A DNA stretch of 64,000 bases from Sporolactobacillus sp. THM19-2 (GTDB taxonomy: Bacteria; Bacillota; Bacilli; Bacillales; Sporolactobacillaceae). The position numbers were made by a program, and so were the translations under genes. The notes beneath the pieces were generated by a model. That model searched no databases. It was not told where the DNA came from and saw only the letters and a program-made list of their open reading frames with translations. The stretch covers positions 186,001 through 250,000 of the forward strand of contig NZ_SEMC01000002.1 in NCBI RefSeq assembly GCF_004153195.1, read 5' to 3'. This document shows positions 16,749-25,459 of the stretch, one piece after another. How positions within the stretch are numbered: position 1 is the first letter of the stretch; each line of letters begins with the position of its first letter.

Positions 16749-17468
16749 ATGACCTACCCGGTCAAAGGTGAACATCTGTTCAAACATTATAAAAAACAGG
16801 TCGTCCTCGATGATGTGTCGTTGACTCTCCAGGAGGGTGAGATATATGGACTGATTGGTCCGTCGGGCGCAGGAAAAACGACACTGGTGCGTATTCTGCT
16901 TGGCCTTGAAAAAGCAGATAAAGGCGCAGTGGAACTGTTCGAACAGCGTCCGACACTTGGCGCGTTCCGTTCACTCGGCTATATGGCACAGTCAGACGCA
17001 CTGTATAATGAACTGAATGCCTGGCAGAATCTGGATTTTTTTGCTTCCATTCAGGGCATGCACGGTAAAGAGAAGAAGCGAAGAATTCTTGAAGTCGCAA
17101 AACAGGTCGGGCTGAGTCAGGACCTGAAGAAGACCGTCGGGGACTTTTCCGGCGGGATGAAACGGCGTCTGTCACTGGCTGCCGCACTCGTTCATCAGCC
17201 GCGGCTCTATCTGCTTGATGAACCGACCGTCGGGCTCGATCCGATGATCCGGCGCGACATCTGGACCCTTTTCCATTACCTTCGCAGTAAAGGGGCCACG
17301 ATGATTGTCACCACGCATGTGATGGATGAGGTCTCCCAGTGCGATCGGGTCGGCCTGCTGAGCGGTGGGCATCTGATCGCTGAAGGAGCGCCGAAAGAAC
17401 TGACCGCCCGATACGGCGTAAAAACTGTTGAGGACGTCTTTCTGGCAGAGGAGGGGGCAAAAAAATGA
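16749..17468 (+). CDS. ABC transporter ATP-binding protein
   Basis: 239 residues with all ATPase motifs: Walker A GPSGAGKTT, signature FSGGMKRR, Walker B LYLLDEPTVGLDP and switch His in VTTHVMD. The truncated Q-loop region (YMAQSDALYNELNAWQNLDFF) and the C-terminal TVEDVFL are typical of the DrrA/CcmA-type subfamily that pairs with ABC-2 permeases for drug or lipid export. The stop overlaps the next start by four bases. Probably repressed by the divergent TetR protein. Confidence 0.92.
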   Translation: MTYPVKGEHLFKHYKKQVVLDDVSLTLQEGEIYGLIGPSGAGKTTLVRILLGLEKADKGAVELFEQRPTLGAFRSLGYMAQSDALYNELNAWQNLDFFASIQGMHGKEKKRRILEVAKQVGLSQDLKKTVGDFSGGMKRRLSLAAALVHQPRLYLLDEPTVGLDPMIRRDIWTLFHYLRSKGATMIVTTHVMDEVSQCDRVGLLSGGHLIAEGAPKELTARYGVKTVEDVFLAEEGAKK

Positions 17469-18670
17469 ATAACCTGATCGCTATGTCCAGAAGAATCATC
17501 CGGCAGATCATGCGTGACAAAAGGACACTCGCCCTGCTGATTCTGGCTCCGCTCCTGATTCTGACGCTTGTCTGGTTCATCTTCGGAGCAAAAACATCCG
17601 AACCGAATCTTGCGATCATTAACTATCATTCATCCGATCTGCTTCCCGCCTTCAAGGAAGCAGATTACGAGAGGATGAGCCCGCTCGAAGCCCGCCAGGC
17701 ACTGGCTGATAAAAAGATTGATGCCTATGTCGACCTGAAACATCCGGTGGCCGTCCATCTCGAGGGAAGTGATCCATCCCGCAACGGGCTTGCCATGAGC
17801 CAAATTCGGAAGTCGATGCAGGAGGTGCAGAAAATCACTGTGCAATCCATGCAGGACCAGCTGACTCAGATCATTCAGAGCCAGCAACAGGGCATTCAGG
17901 CACAACAGCAGGTAATCAGGCAGATGACGATAGCCCTGCAGCAACGGGCACCTTCCGTACTGGCACGTATCCAGCAGGAAGCCCCGCAGCCGGATCAGCC
18001 GGCCAAAGCGGATGCCCCGGAAAAAGCCAGTCTCGATATCACTTACCTGCATGGCAGTGAGGATCTGAACACCTTCGATTCTTTCGGCCCGGCCATGGTC
18101 GGTATCTTTGTCTTTTTGTTCATCTTCATGATCGGCGGCGTCTCCTTTCTGCGCGAACGAACAACCGGTACTCTGGACCGTCTGATGGCTTCACCCATCA
18201 AAAACTACCAGATTATCTGGGGTTATATGATTGGATTCGGCCTGTTCGTCATCATTCAGTCTTTCATTCTGACCGCTTTTCTGGTCTATGTATTGAAAAT
18301 CTATAACATCGGGAGCCTGACAGATGTCCTGATTATTGTATTTATCCTGTCGTTCAGTGCCCTTTCGCTCAGTATTTTGCTTTCAACTGCAGCAAAGAAC
18401 GAGCTGCAGATGTTCCAGTTTATTCCACTTGTGATTGTCCCGCAGGTATTTTTGTCCGGCCTGTTTCCGATTGATACCCTTCCAGGCTGGGTTCAGGCGA
18501 TCGGTGCGTTGATGCCGGTCACCTATTCCACTCGGGCACTCAGAAACATCATGATCCGCGGAACCGGATTCGATGGCTGGTGGCTCGACGGGCTGGTACT
18601 GGTTGCTTTTTCCGTGGTCTTCATTACACTCAATATTTTCGCCATGCGTCGATCACGGCCCCTGGCATGA
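17465..18670 (+). CDS. ABC-2 type permease
   Basis: 401 residues: one N-terminal helix (LALLILAPLLILTLVWFIFG), a roughly 190-residue extracytoplasmic domain with a Gln-rich coiled coil (MQDQLTQIIQSQQQGIQAQQQ), then five to six helices with FLRERTTGTLDRLMASPIKNYQII and the FIPLVIVPQVFLSGLFPIDTLPGWVQ motif of ABC-2 exporters. It forms the membrane part of the exporter with the preceding ATPase. The substrate is unknown; drug export is a guess based on the TetR context. Confidence 0.92.
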   Translation: MNNLIAMSRRIIRQIMRDKRTLALLILAPLLILTLVWFIFGAKTSEPNLAIINYHSSDLLPAFKEADYERMSPLEARQALADKKIDAYVDLKHPVAVHLEGSDPSRNGLAMSQIRKSMQEVQKITVQSMQDQLTQIIQSQQQGIQAQQQVIRQMTIALQQRAPSVLARIQQEAPQPDQPAKADAPEKASLDITYLHGSEDLNTFDSFGPAMVGIFVFLFIFMIGGVSFLRERTTGTLDRLMASPIKNYQIIWGYMIGFGLFVIIQSFILTAFLVYVLKIYNIGSLTDVLIIVFILSFSALSLSILLSTAAKNELQMFQFIPLVIVPQVFLSGLFPIDTLPGWVQAIGALMPVTYSTRALRNIMIRGTGFDGWWLDGLVLVAFSVVFITLNIFAMRRSRPLA

Positions 18671-18722
18671 AGAAAAACCTGCCAGCTGAACCATCGTTCT
18701 ATTCGCCATAAGTGAAAGAAAA

Positions 18723-18750
18723 ACCGGGCAAAAAATGTCCGGTCCTTTTT
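18723..18750 (+). terminator. Intrinsic terminator after the ABC exporter
   Basis: ACCGGGCA (18723-18730) pairs with TGTCCGGT (18735-18742) with one G-T pair, followed by a T-run. Confidence 0.85.
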
Positions 18751-18770
18751 AGGTTAGAGGAAATCCCTTA

Positions 18771-19020
18771 TTTTGTACTCCTGGCCATGTATCCCTCGGA
18801 TGATATAAAGGCGTTGATTTCTCACGACTGTGAATCACCGTCTCTCCCCACCTGGCATCTTGTATGAAACAACCGAAGATTCAACCTTGACGGGCTGCTC
18901 TCATGCAGATAAACAATTAATTGTAGTGAGATACAACCAACAGTTGCGGTATGTATATTAAGTTCAAGAAAGATATTGGCTATAATAGTCACATAAAATC
19001 AAGCCAAGAACTTGAGAGGC
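18771..19020. other. Gene-free upstream region of the HTH-pentapeptide gene
   Basis: No gene seen. A perfect TATAAT at 18981-18986, about 50 bases before the start codon, is the probable -10 element, but I find no good -35 at normal spacing, so the promoter may depend on an activator. Confidence 0.4.
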
Positions 19021-19032
19021 AAGGTGGACCAT

Positions 19033-19923
19033 ATGGTGACAACAAACGAAATCGGCGAGAAAATCGCCGTAGCAAGAAAGCTGAAGAACTTCTCGCAGGC
19101 GCAGCTTTCCGAGCAACTGGCAGTAAGCGCACAAGCGGTCGGTAAATGGGAACGCGGTGAATCCATGCCGGATATCATGACATTCCAGCGCATGGCAACG
19201 ATTCTTGGCACTGACCTTAATTACTTTGTCAGGGAGAACGATTCCGTCCCCGAAACCGAGCCGATTTTATCGACCATAGCTGCGGAAGAAAAGGATACTC
19301 CTGAAAAGCCGGACTGGAATCTGTCCGGAGGGAATTGGATTGACGCGGACTTTTCCGGACTACACGGACTCGCCGAAAAGTTCAACGGGTCTAATATTGA
19401 AAAGTGCCGCTTTCTCAAGTCTGACTTAGCCGGGCTGGTCTTAAAAGGTAACAACATCAGGGGCAGCGATTTTTCCCGCTCCGACCTCAGCGGTTGCAAA
19501 TTTGCCCACACAAACATTAATCAAGATACATTCATTGGCTGTGATTTTACTCGGAGCTCTTTTTTCCATAGTAAAGTATCTGACTGCGACTTTTCCATGG
19601 CGAATTTGACGGGCGTTGTAAGCAAGTGGAGTCATTTCAAGAAAGTAAATCTAAATGGCACGGTCCTGTACAGAACCAAATTCGAATATAGCCAACTGAC
19701 CGACAACACATTCACTGGAGAGATAACTGAATGTTCCTTCGAAAACTGCGATTTCGCACGGGTCATCTTTGATGGCGCGATTCTTCGCCAGTGCTTTTTT
19801 AAAAATGCCAAACTTAAGCGAGCAACATTTGTCAACTGCCAGGTAGATCGACTGACCTATGCATTCATGAAAACCTGCAAAGCGGATTTGACCGATGTAA
19901 CGGTTACAGAAGATAAAAAATAA
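19033..19923 (+). CDS. HTH (Xre) regulator fused to a pentapeptide-repeat domain
   Basis: 296 residues. Residues 3-65 are a Cro/C1-type helix-turn-helix (IGEKIAVARKLKNFSQAQLSEQLAVSAQAVGKWERGESMPD). After a linker, residues about 90-285 are pentapeptide repeats of the A(D/N)LxX type, for example SDFSRSDLSGCKF, CDFTRSSFF, CDFSMANLTGV and CSFENCDFARVIFDGAILRQCFF, rich in Cys, Phe and Asn. Pentapeptide repeats form a right-handed beta helix and in Qnr/MfpA proteins mimic DNA and bind gyrase. The ATG at 19033 has an AAGGTGG site. No partner gene adjoins it. Regulator fusions of this kind exist in Firmicutes, but the function is unknown to me. Confidence 0.85.
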   Translation: MVTTNEIGEKIAVARKLKNFSQAQLSEQLAVSAQAVGKWERGESMPDIMTFQRMATILGTDLNYFVRENDSVPETEPILSTIAAEEKDTPEKPDWNLSGGNWIDADFSGLHGLAEKFNGSNIEKCRFLKSDLAGLVLKGNNIRGSDFSRSDLSGCKFAHTNINQDTFIGCDFTRSSFFHSKVSDCDFSMANLTGVVSKWSHFKKVNLNGTVLYRTKFEYSQLTDNTFTGEITECSFENCDFARVIFDGAILRQCFFKNAKLKRATFVNCQVDRLTYAFMKTCKADLTDVTVTEDKK

Positions 19924-20183
19924 CAGAAACTTTTTCGGTAAACACCTCCGCTTTCTGAAGGCTTTTTTACTGACATTTATTAATGTCCGGAAAATAATGG
20001 CCGCAAAAGTCCGTCGTTTGACGGGAACTGTGTCTATCCACAAATCTTTTGAGTGAAGCAGATCGGATGACGCTGCCAAAAATAGTCCTGGGCAAAAACT
20101 GTTCACGACCAGCACTCTGATATTCGCCATTACATCAATGAAAAACCTTTGAGGTACCCCAAAATTCAACCCTTTTTATCTTG
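19924..20183. other. Gene-free region after the HTH-pentapeptide gene
   Basis: No convincing gene. A weak hairpin with T-run near 19945-19970 (CCTCCGCTTTCTGAAGGC, then six Ts) may terminate the upstream gene. Confidence 0.3.
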
Positions 20184-20210
20184 AAAAAAAGTCCGCTCGG
20201 ATCAGGCGGA
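20184..20210 (-). terminator. Terminator overlapping the small membrane protein stop
   Basis: TCCGC and GCGGA (20206-20210 and 20192-20196 on the minus strand) form a stem followed by seven Ts (20190-20184). The stop codon of the 66-residue ORF lies inside the hairpin. Confidence 0.75.
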
Positions 20211-20402
20211 TTTTTTGCCGTTCCTTATTTTTATGATTAAGGATACACCCAGCATGATGGCTAGCAGAGGAAGTGCGTATATCTGGAAAACAACTAATTT
20301 CCAGGTATATATGTTGTTCTCGGGACTTGTACCAATCGAAGAAAGCGGGCACAATAACGAAACGGCAATATAAATAACAAGGGGGATTAGCCAGTACTTC
20401 AT
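20202..20402 (-). CDS. Small two-helix membrane protein, unknown function
   Basis: 66 residues: helix one YWLIPLVIYIAVSLLCPLSSIG, a short polar loop (TSPENNIYTWK), helix two IYALPLLAIMLGVSLIIKI, then a basic KIRNGKKSA tail. The ATG at 20402 follows AGAGGTG by eight bases and the gene ends in a terminator, which together support a real gene. I do not recognise the family. Upstream lies the ATGCG repeat cluster. Confidence 0.6.
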   Translation of the reverse strand: MKYWLIPLVIYIAVSLLCPLSSIGTSPENNIYTWKLVVFQIYALPLLAIMLGVSLIIKIRNGKKSA

Positions 20403-20448
20403 GAGGACAACACCTCTGGTTACAGTATAAAGGAAATGCTATCCGGGC

Positions 20449-20513
20449 GGAAACGCATAAATGATGCGCGATCACGCATATTTTATGCGGGGTCACGCAT
20501 CATTTCCGCATCT
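20449..20513. repeat. Cluster of ATGCG quasi-palindromes
   Basis: Two 16-base units, ATGCGCGATCACGCAT (20464-20479) and ATGCGGGGTCACGCAT (20485-20500), lie 21 bases apart. Flanking ACGCATAAATG and CATCATTTCCGCAT extend the pattern. Each unit is an imperfect palindrome with ATGCG/CGCAT arms. Located between the EIIA gene and the small membrane protein gene. Confidence 0.8.
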
Positions 20514-20523
20514 ATAAAGAGCA

Positions 20524-21030
20524 TTATGAACGAATGAAGATGCGTCCCTGATCGATGACCACCTTTTCCTCTTTCTTTAAATTCGTAAAAACAACCGGTG
20601 AAATGGGTGACAGACCGCGTTTTTCGATGAGATGGAAGTCGACATGCATCAGCGGATCGCCAGTGAGGACCCGGGAACCGTCGTGCACCAGAGGGTCAAA
20701 TCCTTCCCCTTTCAGAGTAACCGTTTCCAGGCCGACATGAATCAGCAGTTCATGCCCATCATTTGCTCTGAGTGAAAGCGCATGCCGGGTAGGAAACAGA
20801 CTGGTCACGACGCCGTTAACCGGTGAACGGACAATATCCTCCTCCGGAATGATCGCAAACCCATCCCCCATCATTTTTTGTGCAAAGGCCGGATCAGGCA
20901 CCTCCGTAATGGGTATGACTTTGCCCGACAAAGGGGGAAGAACATCACCTGCATGGGCGATTTCCTCCTGCAGAACGGCGCTTTTTTTCCGTTGCCGTTT
21001 TGTTTGAAACAGCTTCTTCCATAGTGACAT
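20524..21030 (-). CDS. PTS glucose-type EIIA domain protein
   Basis: 168-residue single-domain EIIA of the glucose family (Crr-like). Visible motifs are PLSGKVIPITEVPDPAFAQKMMGDGFAI, GVVTSLFPTRHALSL and DGHELLIHVGLETVTLKGEGF, where His98 is the expected phosphorylation site and His93 its partner. It accepts phosphate from HPr and passes it to an EIIB. The ATG at 21030 has a GAGGTG site six bases upstream. No EIIBC gene is adjacent. It is divergent from the alpha-galactosidase gene and shares a LacI-type operator with it, so it may serve or regulate an alpha-galactoside transporter elsewhere. Confidence 0.9.
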   Translation of the reverse strand: MSLWKKLFQTKRQRKKSAVLQEEIAHAGDVLPPLSGKVIPITEVPDPAFAQKMMGDGFAIIPEEDIVRSPVNGVVTSLFPTRHALSLRANDGHELLIHVGLETVTLKGEGFDPLVHDGSRVLTGDPLMHVDFHLIEKRGLSPISPVVFTNLKKEEKVVIDQGRIFIRS

Positions 21031-21060
21031 GCGGCTCACCTCATCGACCTGTTTTTTTCA

Positions 21061-21074
21061 GTTAAGCGCTTAAC
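21061..21074. promoter_or_regulatory. LacI/GalR-type operator between EIIA and alpha-galactosidase
   Basis: GTTAAGCGCTTAAC is a perfect 14-bp palindrome with the central CG typical of LacI-family sites. It overlaps the -35 of the galactosidase promoter. No LacI-family repressor gene is in the window. Confidence 0.7.
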
Positions 21075-21098
21075 ATTCTATATTCATCATAATAATAT
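21070..21098 (+). promoter_or_regulatory. Promoter of the alpha-galactosidase gene
   Basis: TTAACA (21070-21075), a 17-base spacer and TAATAT (21093-21098), 36 bases upstream of the start codon. Confidence 0.6.
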
Positions 21099-21134
21099 TT
21101 AGAGAACAGTTCAAGAAAAATTGCGGGTGATCAA

Positions 21135-23321
21135 ATGATCCAATACGATGGAGAAACCATGCGCTTTCATCTGCAGGGAAGAGGCAGCAGTTATGTTCTG
21201 CAGATTGTGAACGGCTGCCTGCTTCACCTGTACTGGGGAAGGAGATTACAGGCTGCCCGGGGAAGCAGCCCGATTGTTTTTACACCGCGTTCCTTTGCGC
21301 CCTATCATGATCCTGCACGTCGCGGATTCTCACTGAGCACACTGCCATTGGAATATCCGGTATACGGTAACGGTGATTTCAGACATCCGGCATATCAGGT
21401 ACGGCTCAGAGACGGGTCCACCATAACCGATCTTCAGTACTGTTCACACCAGATCTATTGGGGAAAAAAGAAACTGCCCGGACTTCCGGCTACTTACGTG
21501 CAGGACGATCAGGAGGCAGAAACGCTGGAAATTACACTCAGGGACCCGGTATCGGGACTTGCCGCCATCTTGTCGTATACTGTCTTCCGCGACTACGACG
21601 CCATTGCCCGCTCTGTCCTTTTCCTCAATGAGAGCGAGGCACCCATGGATCTGCTTCGGGCATTAAGTGTGTGTCTGGATTTCCGCGACGACCGGTTCGA
21701 CAGTCTGACTTTTTACGGAGGGCATACGTACGAACGCAATATCAATCGCCGGCCGCTCGCTCCCGGTAAGTGGATCGTGGACAGCGTGCGCGGGGCAAGC
21801 AGTCCGCAGCACGATCCGTTTTTCGCCCTGGTTCGCCCTGAGACGACAGAAGATCAGGGGGAGGCCTATGGATTCAGTCTGGTGTACAGTGGCAATTTTT
21901 CAGCCGAAATGGAAGTCGATTCCTACCATACCGTGCGGGCGTCACTTGGAATCAATCCCTTCGATTTCAGCTGGAGACTGGATCCCGGTGAATCCTTCCA
22001 GACGCCCGAAGCCGTTCTGGTGTATTCCGTCCGTGGCCTCGGCGGGATGTCGCGTACTTACCATGATCTTTACCGGTCGCGTCTTTCCCGCGGTACATTT
22101 CGTGATCAGATTCGACCGATCCTGATGAACAGCTGGGAAGCGATGTATTTTAAAGTAGATGAGGAAAAAATTCTGAAACTGGCTCAGGAAGCAGCTACGC
22201 TCGGTATTGAGCTTTTTGTGCTGGATGATGGCTGGTTCGGGCGCCGCGACAATGATCGCCGTTCTCTTGGGGACTGGACCGTTGACCGGCGCAAACTGCC
22301 GCACGGCCTCGCCTGGCTTTCAGCACGCATTCATCGGATGGGGCTGAAATTCGGTCTGTGGTTTGAGCCGGAAATGGTTTCCCCGGACAGCGAACTGTAC
22401 CGGAAACACCCGGACTGGTGTCTGCATGTACCTGGACGCCCGAGATCATTGAGCCGCTATCAGCTTATTCTGGACCTGTCCCGGGAAGATGTGCGCGACG
22501 AACTGGTCCGTTCCGTGGCAGGCGTGCTCTCCGGAGCTGAGATTGATTATGTGAAATGGGACATGAACCGCCATATGACGGAAATTGGTTCGGCACGGCT
22601 CCCGCCCGAGAGGCAGCGCGAAACAGCGCATCGCTATATGCTGGGGTTGTATGCGATTCTCGAAAAGCTGACCGGACGCTTTCCGAATATCCTGTTTGAA
22701 AACTGCTCCAGCGGCGGCGGCCGTTTCGATCCCGGCATGCTGTACTACATGCCGCAGACCTGGGCGAGCGACAATACGGATGCGATCAGCCGTTTAAGCA
22801 TTCAATACGGAACAAGCGTTGTCTATCCACCGATTACTACAGGCGCGCATGTCTCTTCCGTCCCCAATCACCAGGTTCGCCGGGTCACACCGCTCAGCAC
22901 GCGGGGACTCGTCGCCATGTCGGGAAATCTTGGCTATGAACTGGATCTTGGCAGGCTATCTGATGCGGAGAAACTGGAGATTCGCAGACAGATAGTCTTT
23001 TATAAAGAAATCCGTCCACTGATTCAATTCGGAACTTTTTACCGGATTGTCAATCCCTTTGCGGAAAAGGACGCCGCCTGGTGCTTTGTCTCACCGGACC
23101 AAAAGCAGGCGGTCGGCTTCTACTTCCGGGTCATGGCCGACCCGTCTCACACACTCCGGGTTTTTCGGTTCAAAGGACTGGACCCAAAACTTTTCTATGA
23201 AAATATCGTCACCGGCGATGTTTTTGGCGGTGACGAACTGATGTCCTCCGGTTTGAACGTCCCTGATGAAAAGGGAGACTTCAAGAGTTATGTATGGCGA
23301 TTCAGGAAAAAGGAAGGTTGA
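21135..23321 (+). CDS. GH36 alpha-galactosidase
   Basis: 728 residues, the usual length of bacterial GH36 enzymes that remove terminal alpha-1,6-galactose from melibiose, raffinose and stachyose. The beta-rich N-terminal domain (about 1-330) is followed by a TIM barrel with FVLDDGWFGRRDND, the nucleophile Asp476 in VKWDMNRHMTE, and the acid/base Asp546 in WASDNTDA. ENCSSGGGRFDPGMLYYMPQ is the family's signature strand. There is no signal peptide, so it acts in the cytoplasm on imported sugar. Divergent from a PTS EIIA gene under a shared LacI-type operator. Confidence 0.95.
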   Translation: MIQYDGETMRFHLQGRGSSYVLQIVNGCLLHLYWGRRLQAARGSSPIVFTPRSFAPYHDPARRGFSLSTLPLEYPVYGNGDFRHPAYQVRLRDGSTITDLQYCSHQIYWGKKKLPGLPATYVQDDQEAETLEITLRDPVSGLAAILSYTVFRDYDAIARSVLFLNESEAPMDLLRALSVCLDFRDDRFDSLTFYGGHTYERNINRRPLAPGKWIVDSVRGASSPQHDPFFALVRPETTEDQGEAYGFSLVYSGNFSAEMEVDSYHTVRASLGINPFDFSWRLDPGESFQTPEAVLVYSVRGLGGMSRTYHDLYRSRLSRGTFRDQIRPILMNSWEAMYFKVDEEKILKLAQEAATLGIELFVLDDGWFGRRDNDRRSLGDWTVDRRKLPHGLAWLSARIHRMGLKFGLWFEPEMVSPDSELYRKHPDWCLHVPGRPRSLSRYQLILDLSREDVRDELVRSVAGVLSGAEIDYVKWDMNRHMTEIGSARLPPERQRETAHRYMLGLYAILEKLTGRFPNILFENCSSGGGRFDPGMLYYMPQTWASDNTDAISRLSIQYGTSVVYPPITTGAHVSSVPNHQVRRVTPLSTRGLVAMSGNLGYELDLGRLSDAEKLEIRRQIVFYKEIRPLIQFGTFYRIVNPFAEKDAAWCFVSPDQKQAVGFYFRVMADPSHTLRVFRFKGLDPKLFYENIVTGDVFGGDELMSSGLNVPDEKGDFKSYVWRFRKKEG

Positions 23322-23359
23322 AGCTGCACGGTTAGGGCGGGCTGCGTCATCGAGAAAAC

Positions 23360-23401
23360 GCCCCTTCGTGTGAAACAAAAACAAGACGCGAAGAGGCTTT
23401 T
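23360..23401 (+). terminator. Intrinsic terminator after alpha-galactosidase
   Basis: GCCCCTTCGTGT (23360-23371) pairs with ACGCGAAGAGGC (23386-23397) with one mismatch, followed by TTTT. Confidence 0.8.
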
Positions 23402-23493
23402 AAACAGATGAAAATCGTATCTGATTCACATCATGGTTTTAGAAACAAAACAATCTATGCCCTGTGTTCCGATGATAAAGCGACATGATTCCC

Positions 23494-25389
23494 TTACTCT
23501 TTTTCCAGTGCCTCAACTTTAATCGATAACTCTTCCCAGCGGTTCATGGCCTGATCAAGCTGCTTCTCAACTTCCTGCTGCTGCGCATAGAGTTCCTGCG
23601 CCCTGGCTGCATCACTGCCGGCGCCGGCAACTGCTTTTTTCAGCTCATCCGCCTTCTTTTCAAGCTCTGCGATCCGGTCCTCAATCCCGTTCCATTCCTG
23701 CTGTTCTTTCCAGGTCAGTTTTTTCTTTTTCTGCGCGGGCCGGGCAGGGGCGGGTTTCGCTTTTTCTCTGAAAGTCTCCGCGGCTCCCCGCTCTTTTTTA
23801 CGTACTTTCACGTATTCCGTGTAATCCCCTTCGAACCGGCGAATCGAACCGTCCCCTTCGAAAGCGATCAGTCGGTCAGCAATGCGGTCAAGAAAATAAC
23901 GGTCGTGGGATACGGCAAGAATTGTCCCCGGAAACTGGAGCAGATAATCTTCCAGCACCGTCAGTGTTTCCGTATCCAGATCATTAGTCGGTTCATCCAG
24001 AAACAGGACGTTTGGCTCAGACATCAGCACACGCAAAAGATAAAGGCGTTTGCGCTCACCACCGGAAAGTTTGCGGATGAATGTATGCTGACGCGGGCGA
24101 GAAAAGAGAAAGCGTTCCAGCATCTGCGCCGCAGTGATCTGCTGTCCGTCAGCAGTGCGCAGAACCTGCGCCACCTCTTTTATATAATCAATCACGGTCA
24201 GGTCTTGATTCATCTCCGCATGATTCTGAGTATAATAGCCGATTTTCACGGTCTGGCCGATGTCGACCGTTCCGGCATCCGGCTTCTCCCGTCCGGCGAG
24301 CAGATTCAGCAGGGTCGTCTTGCCGCTTCCGTTCGGACCGATGATGCCCAGGCGTTCGCCAGGCGTAACGAGCAGATTAAAATCATGGAAAAGAGTGCGG
24401 CCGTCGAATGATTTTGTCAGTTTTTTAGCCTCTATGACCTTTTTACCGAGCCTTGCTGATCCAATAGACAGATCTACATGCTGCTTCTGTTCCGGCCCTT
24501 TTTCTTCCTGCATCTGATGGACGCGTTCGACGCGCGCTTTCTGCTTGGTCGAGCGTGCTTTCGCCCCGCGCTGCAGCCAGGCAAGTTCGCGGCGCAGCTG
24601 GTTCTGGTGCTTTGCTTCATCTATTGAAGCCTGCTCCTCACGTTCTGCCTTCTTCTCCAGAAAAAGCTCGTAATTTCCTTCATATATATAGAGTTTGCCA
24701 TGATCCAGCTCAAAAATGCGCTTCGTCACGCGGTTAAGAAAATAACGGTCGTGGGTCACCATCAGAAGGGCGCCGGGATACCGGGTCAATTCTTCTTCGA
24801 GCCAGTCGATCGTATCATTATCCAGATGGTTAGTCGGCTCATCAAGAATCAGCAGATCCGCAGGCTGGATCAGCGTCCGTGCCAGAGCCACACGTTTCTT
24901 CTGTCCGCCCGACAGTTCAGCCGCCGGTTTCTGAAAATCAGTGATACCCAGGCGGGTGAGTATATGTTTTGCTGAAGCTTCCGCCTCCCATGCCCCCGCC
25001 GCATCCATCTTCTGCTGCTCCATCAATAATTTTTCCTGCAGTGACGGATTGTCAGGATTTCCGGCCAGACTGGCGAGTGCCCGTTCGTAATGGCGCAGCG
25101 TCACCATAATGGGGGACGCGCCGCCATAAATATAATCGATTGCCGTTACGCCAGGTTCAAATGCAGGCGACTGCGTCAGATACGCCAGGTGAAACCTGTT
25201 AGCATGGCGTATCGTCCCTGCTTCAGCAGAATCCACGCCGGCGATCACATTCAGCAGCGTTGATTTGCCTGTTCCGTTCACGCCAATCAGGCCGATCCGT
25301 TCGCCTTCTGAGATAGAAAAAGAGATATGATCAAACAGCGTCTGATCACCATACGTTTTATATAAGTTTTCCACATCGAGAATACTCAA
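23494..25389 (-). CDS. yfmR: ABC-F ATPase, YfmR/Uup type
   Basis: 631-residue soluble protein with two ATPase domains and no membrane part. First domain: GVNGTGKSTLL, LSGGQKKRVALART, LLILDEPTNHLD. Second: GPNGSGKTTLL, LSGGERKRLYLLR, VLFLDEPTNDLD. The interdomain linker (RRELAWLQRGAKARSTKQKARVERV) carries the P-site motif of ABC-F translation factors, and the C-terminal coiled coil (residues about 550-631) is the Uup DNA/RNA-binding extension. B. subtilis YfmR helps ribosomes through hard-to-translate stretches such as polyproline. The start is a TTG at 25389, because this gives the N-terminus MSILD seen in YfmR and fits AGGATG; the upstream TTG is too close. Confidence 0.92.
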   Translation of the reverse strand: MSILDVENLYKTYGDQTLFDHISFSISEGERIGLIGVNGTGKSTLLNVIAGVDSAEAGTIRHANRFHLAYLTQSPAFEPGVTAIDYIYGGASPIMVTLRHYERALASLAGNPDNPSLQEKLLMEQQKMDAAGAWEAEASAKHILTRLGITDFQKPAAELSGGQKKRVALARTLIQPADLLILDEPTNHLDNDTIDWLEEELTRYPGALLMVTHDRYFLNRVTKRIFELDHGKLYIYEGNYELFLEKKAEREEQASIDEAKHQNQLRRELAWLQRGAKARSTKQKARVERVHQMQEEKGPEQKQHVDLSIGSARLGKKVIEAKKLTKSFDGRTLFHDFNLLVTPGERLGIIGPNGSGKTTLLNLLAGREKPDAGTVDIGQTVKIGYYTQNHAEMNQDLTVIDYIKEVAQVLRTADGQQITAAQMLERFLFSRPRQHTFIRKLSGGERKRLYLLRVLMSEPNVLFLDEPTNDLDTETLTVLEDYLLQFPGTILAVSHDRYFLDRIADRLIAFEGDGSIRRFEGDYTEYVKVRKKERGAAETFREKAKPAPARPAQKKKKLTWKEQQEWNGIEDRIAELEKKADELKKAVAGAGSDAARAQELYAQQQEVEKQLDQAMNRWEELSIKVEALEKE

Positions 25390-25459
25390 ATGCAATCATC
25401 CTGTTCTGAATTTCTGATCTACTGAAAAAAACAGACTTCCGAAACCTGCCAAAACATGC

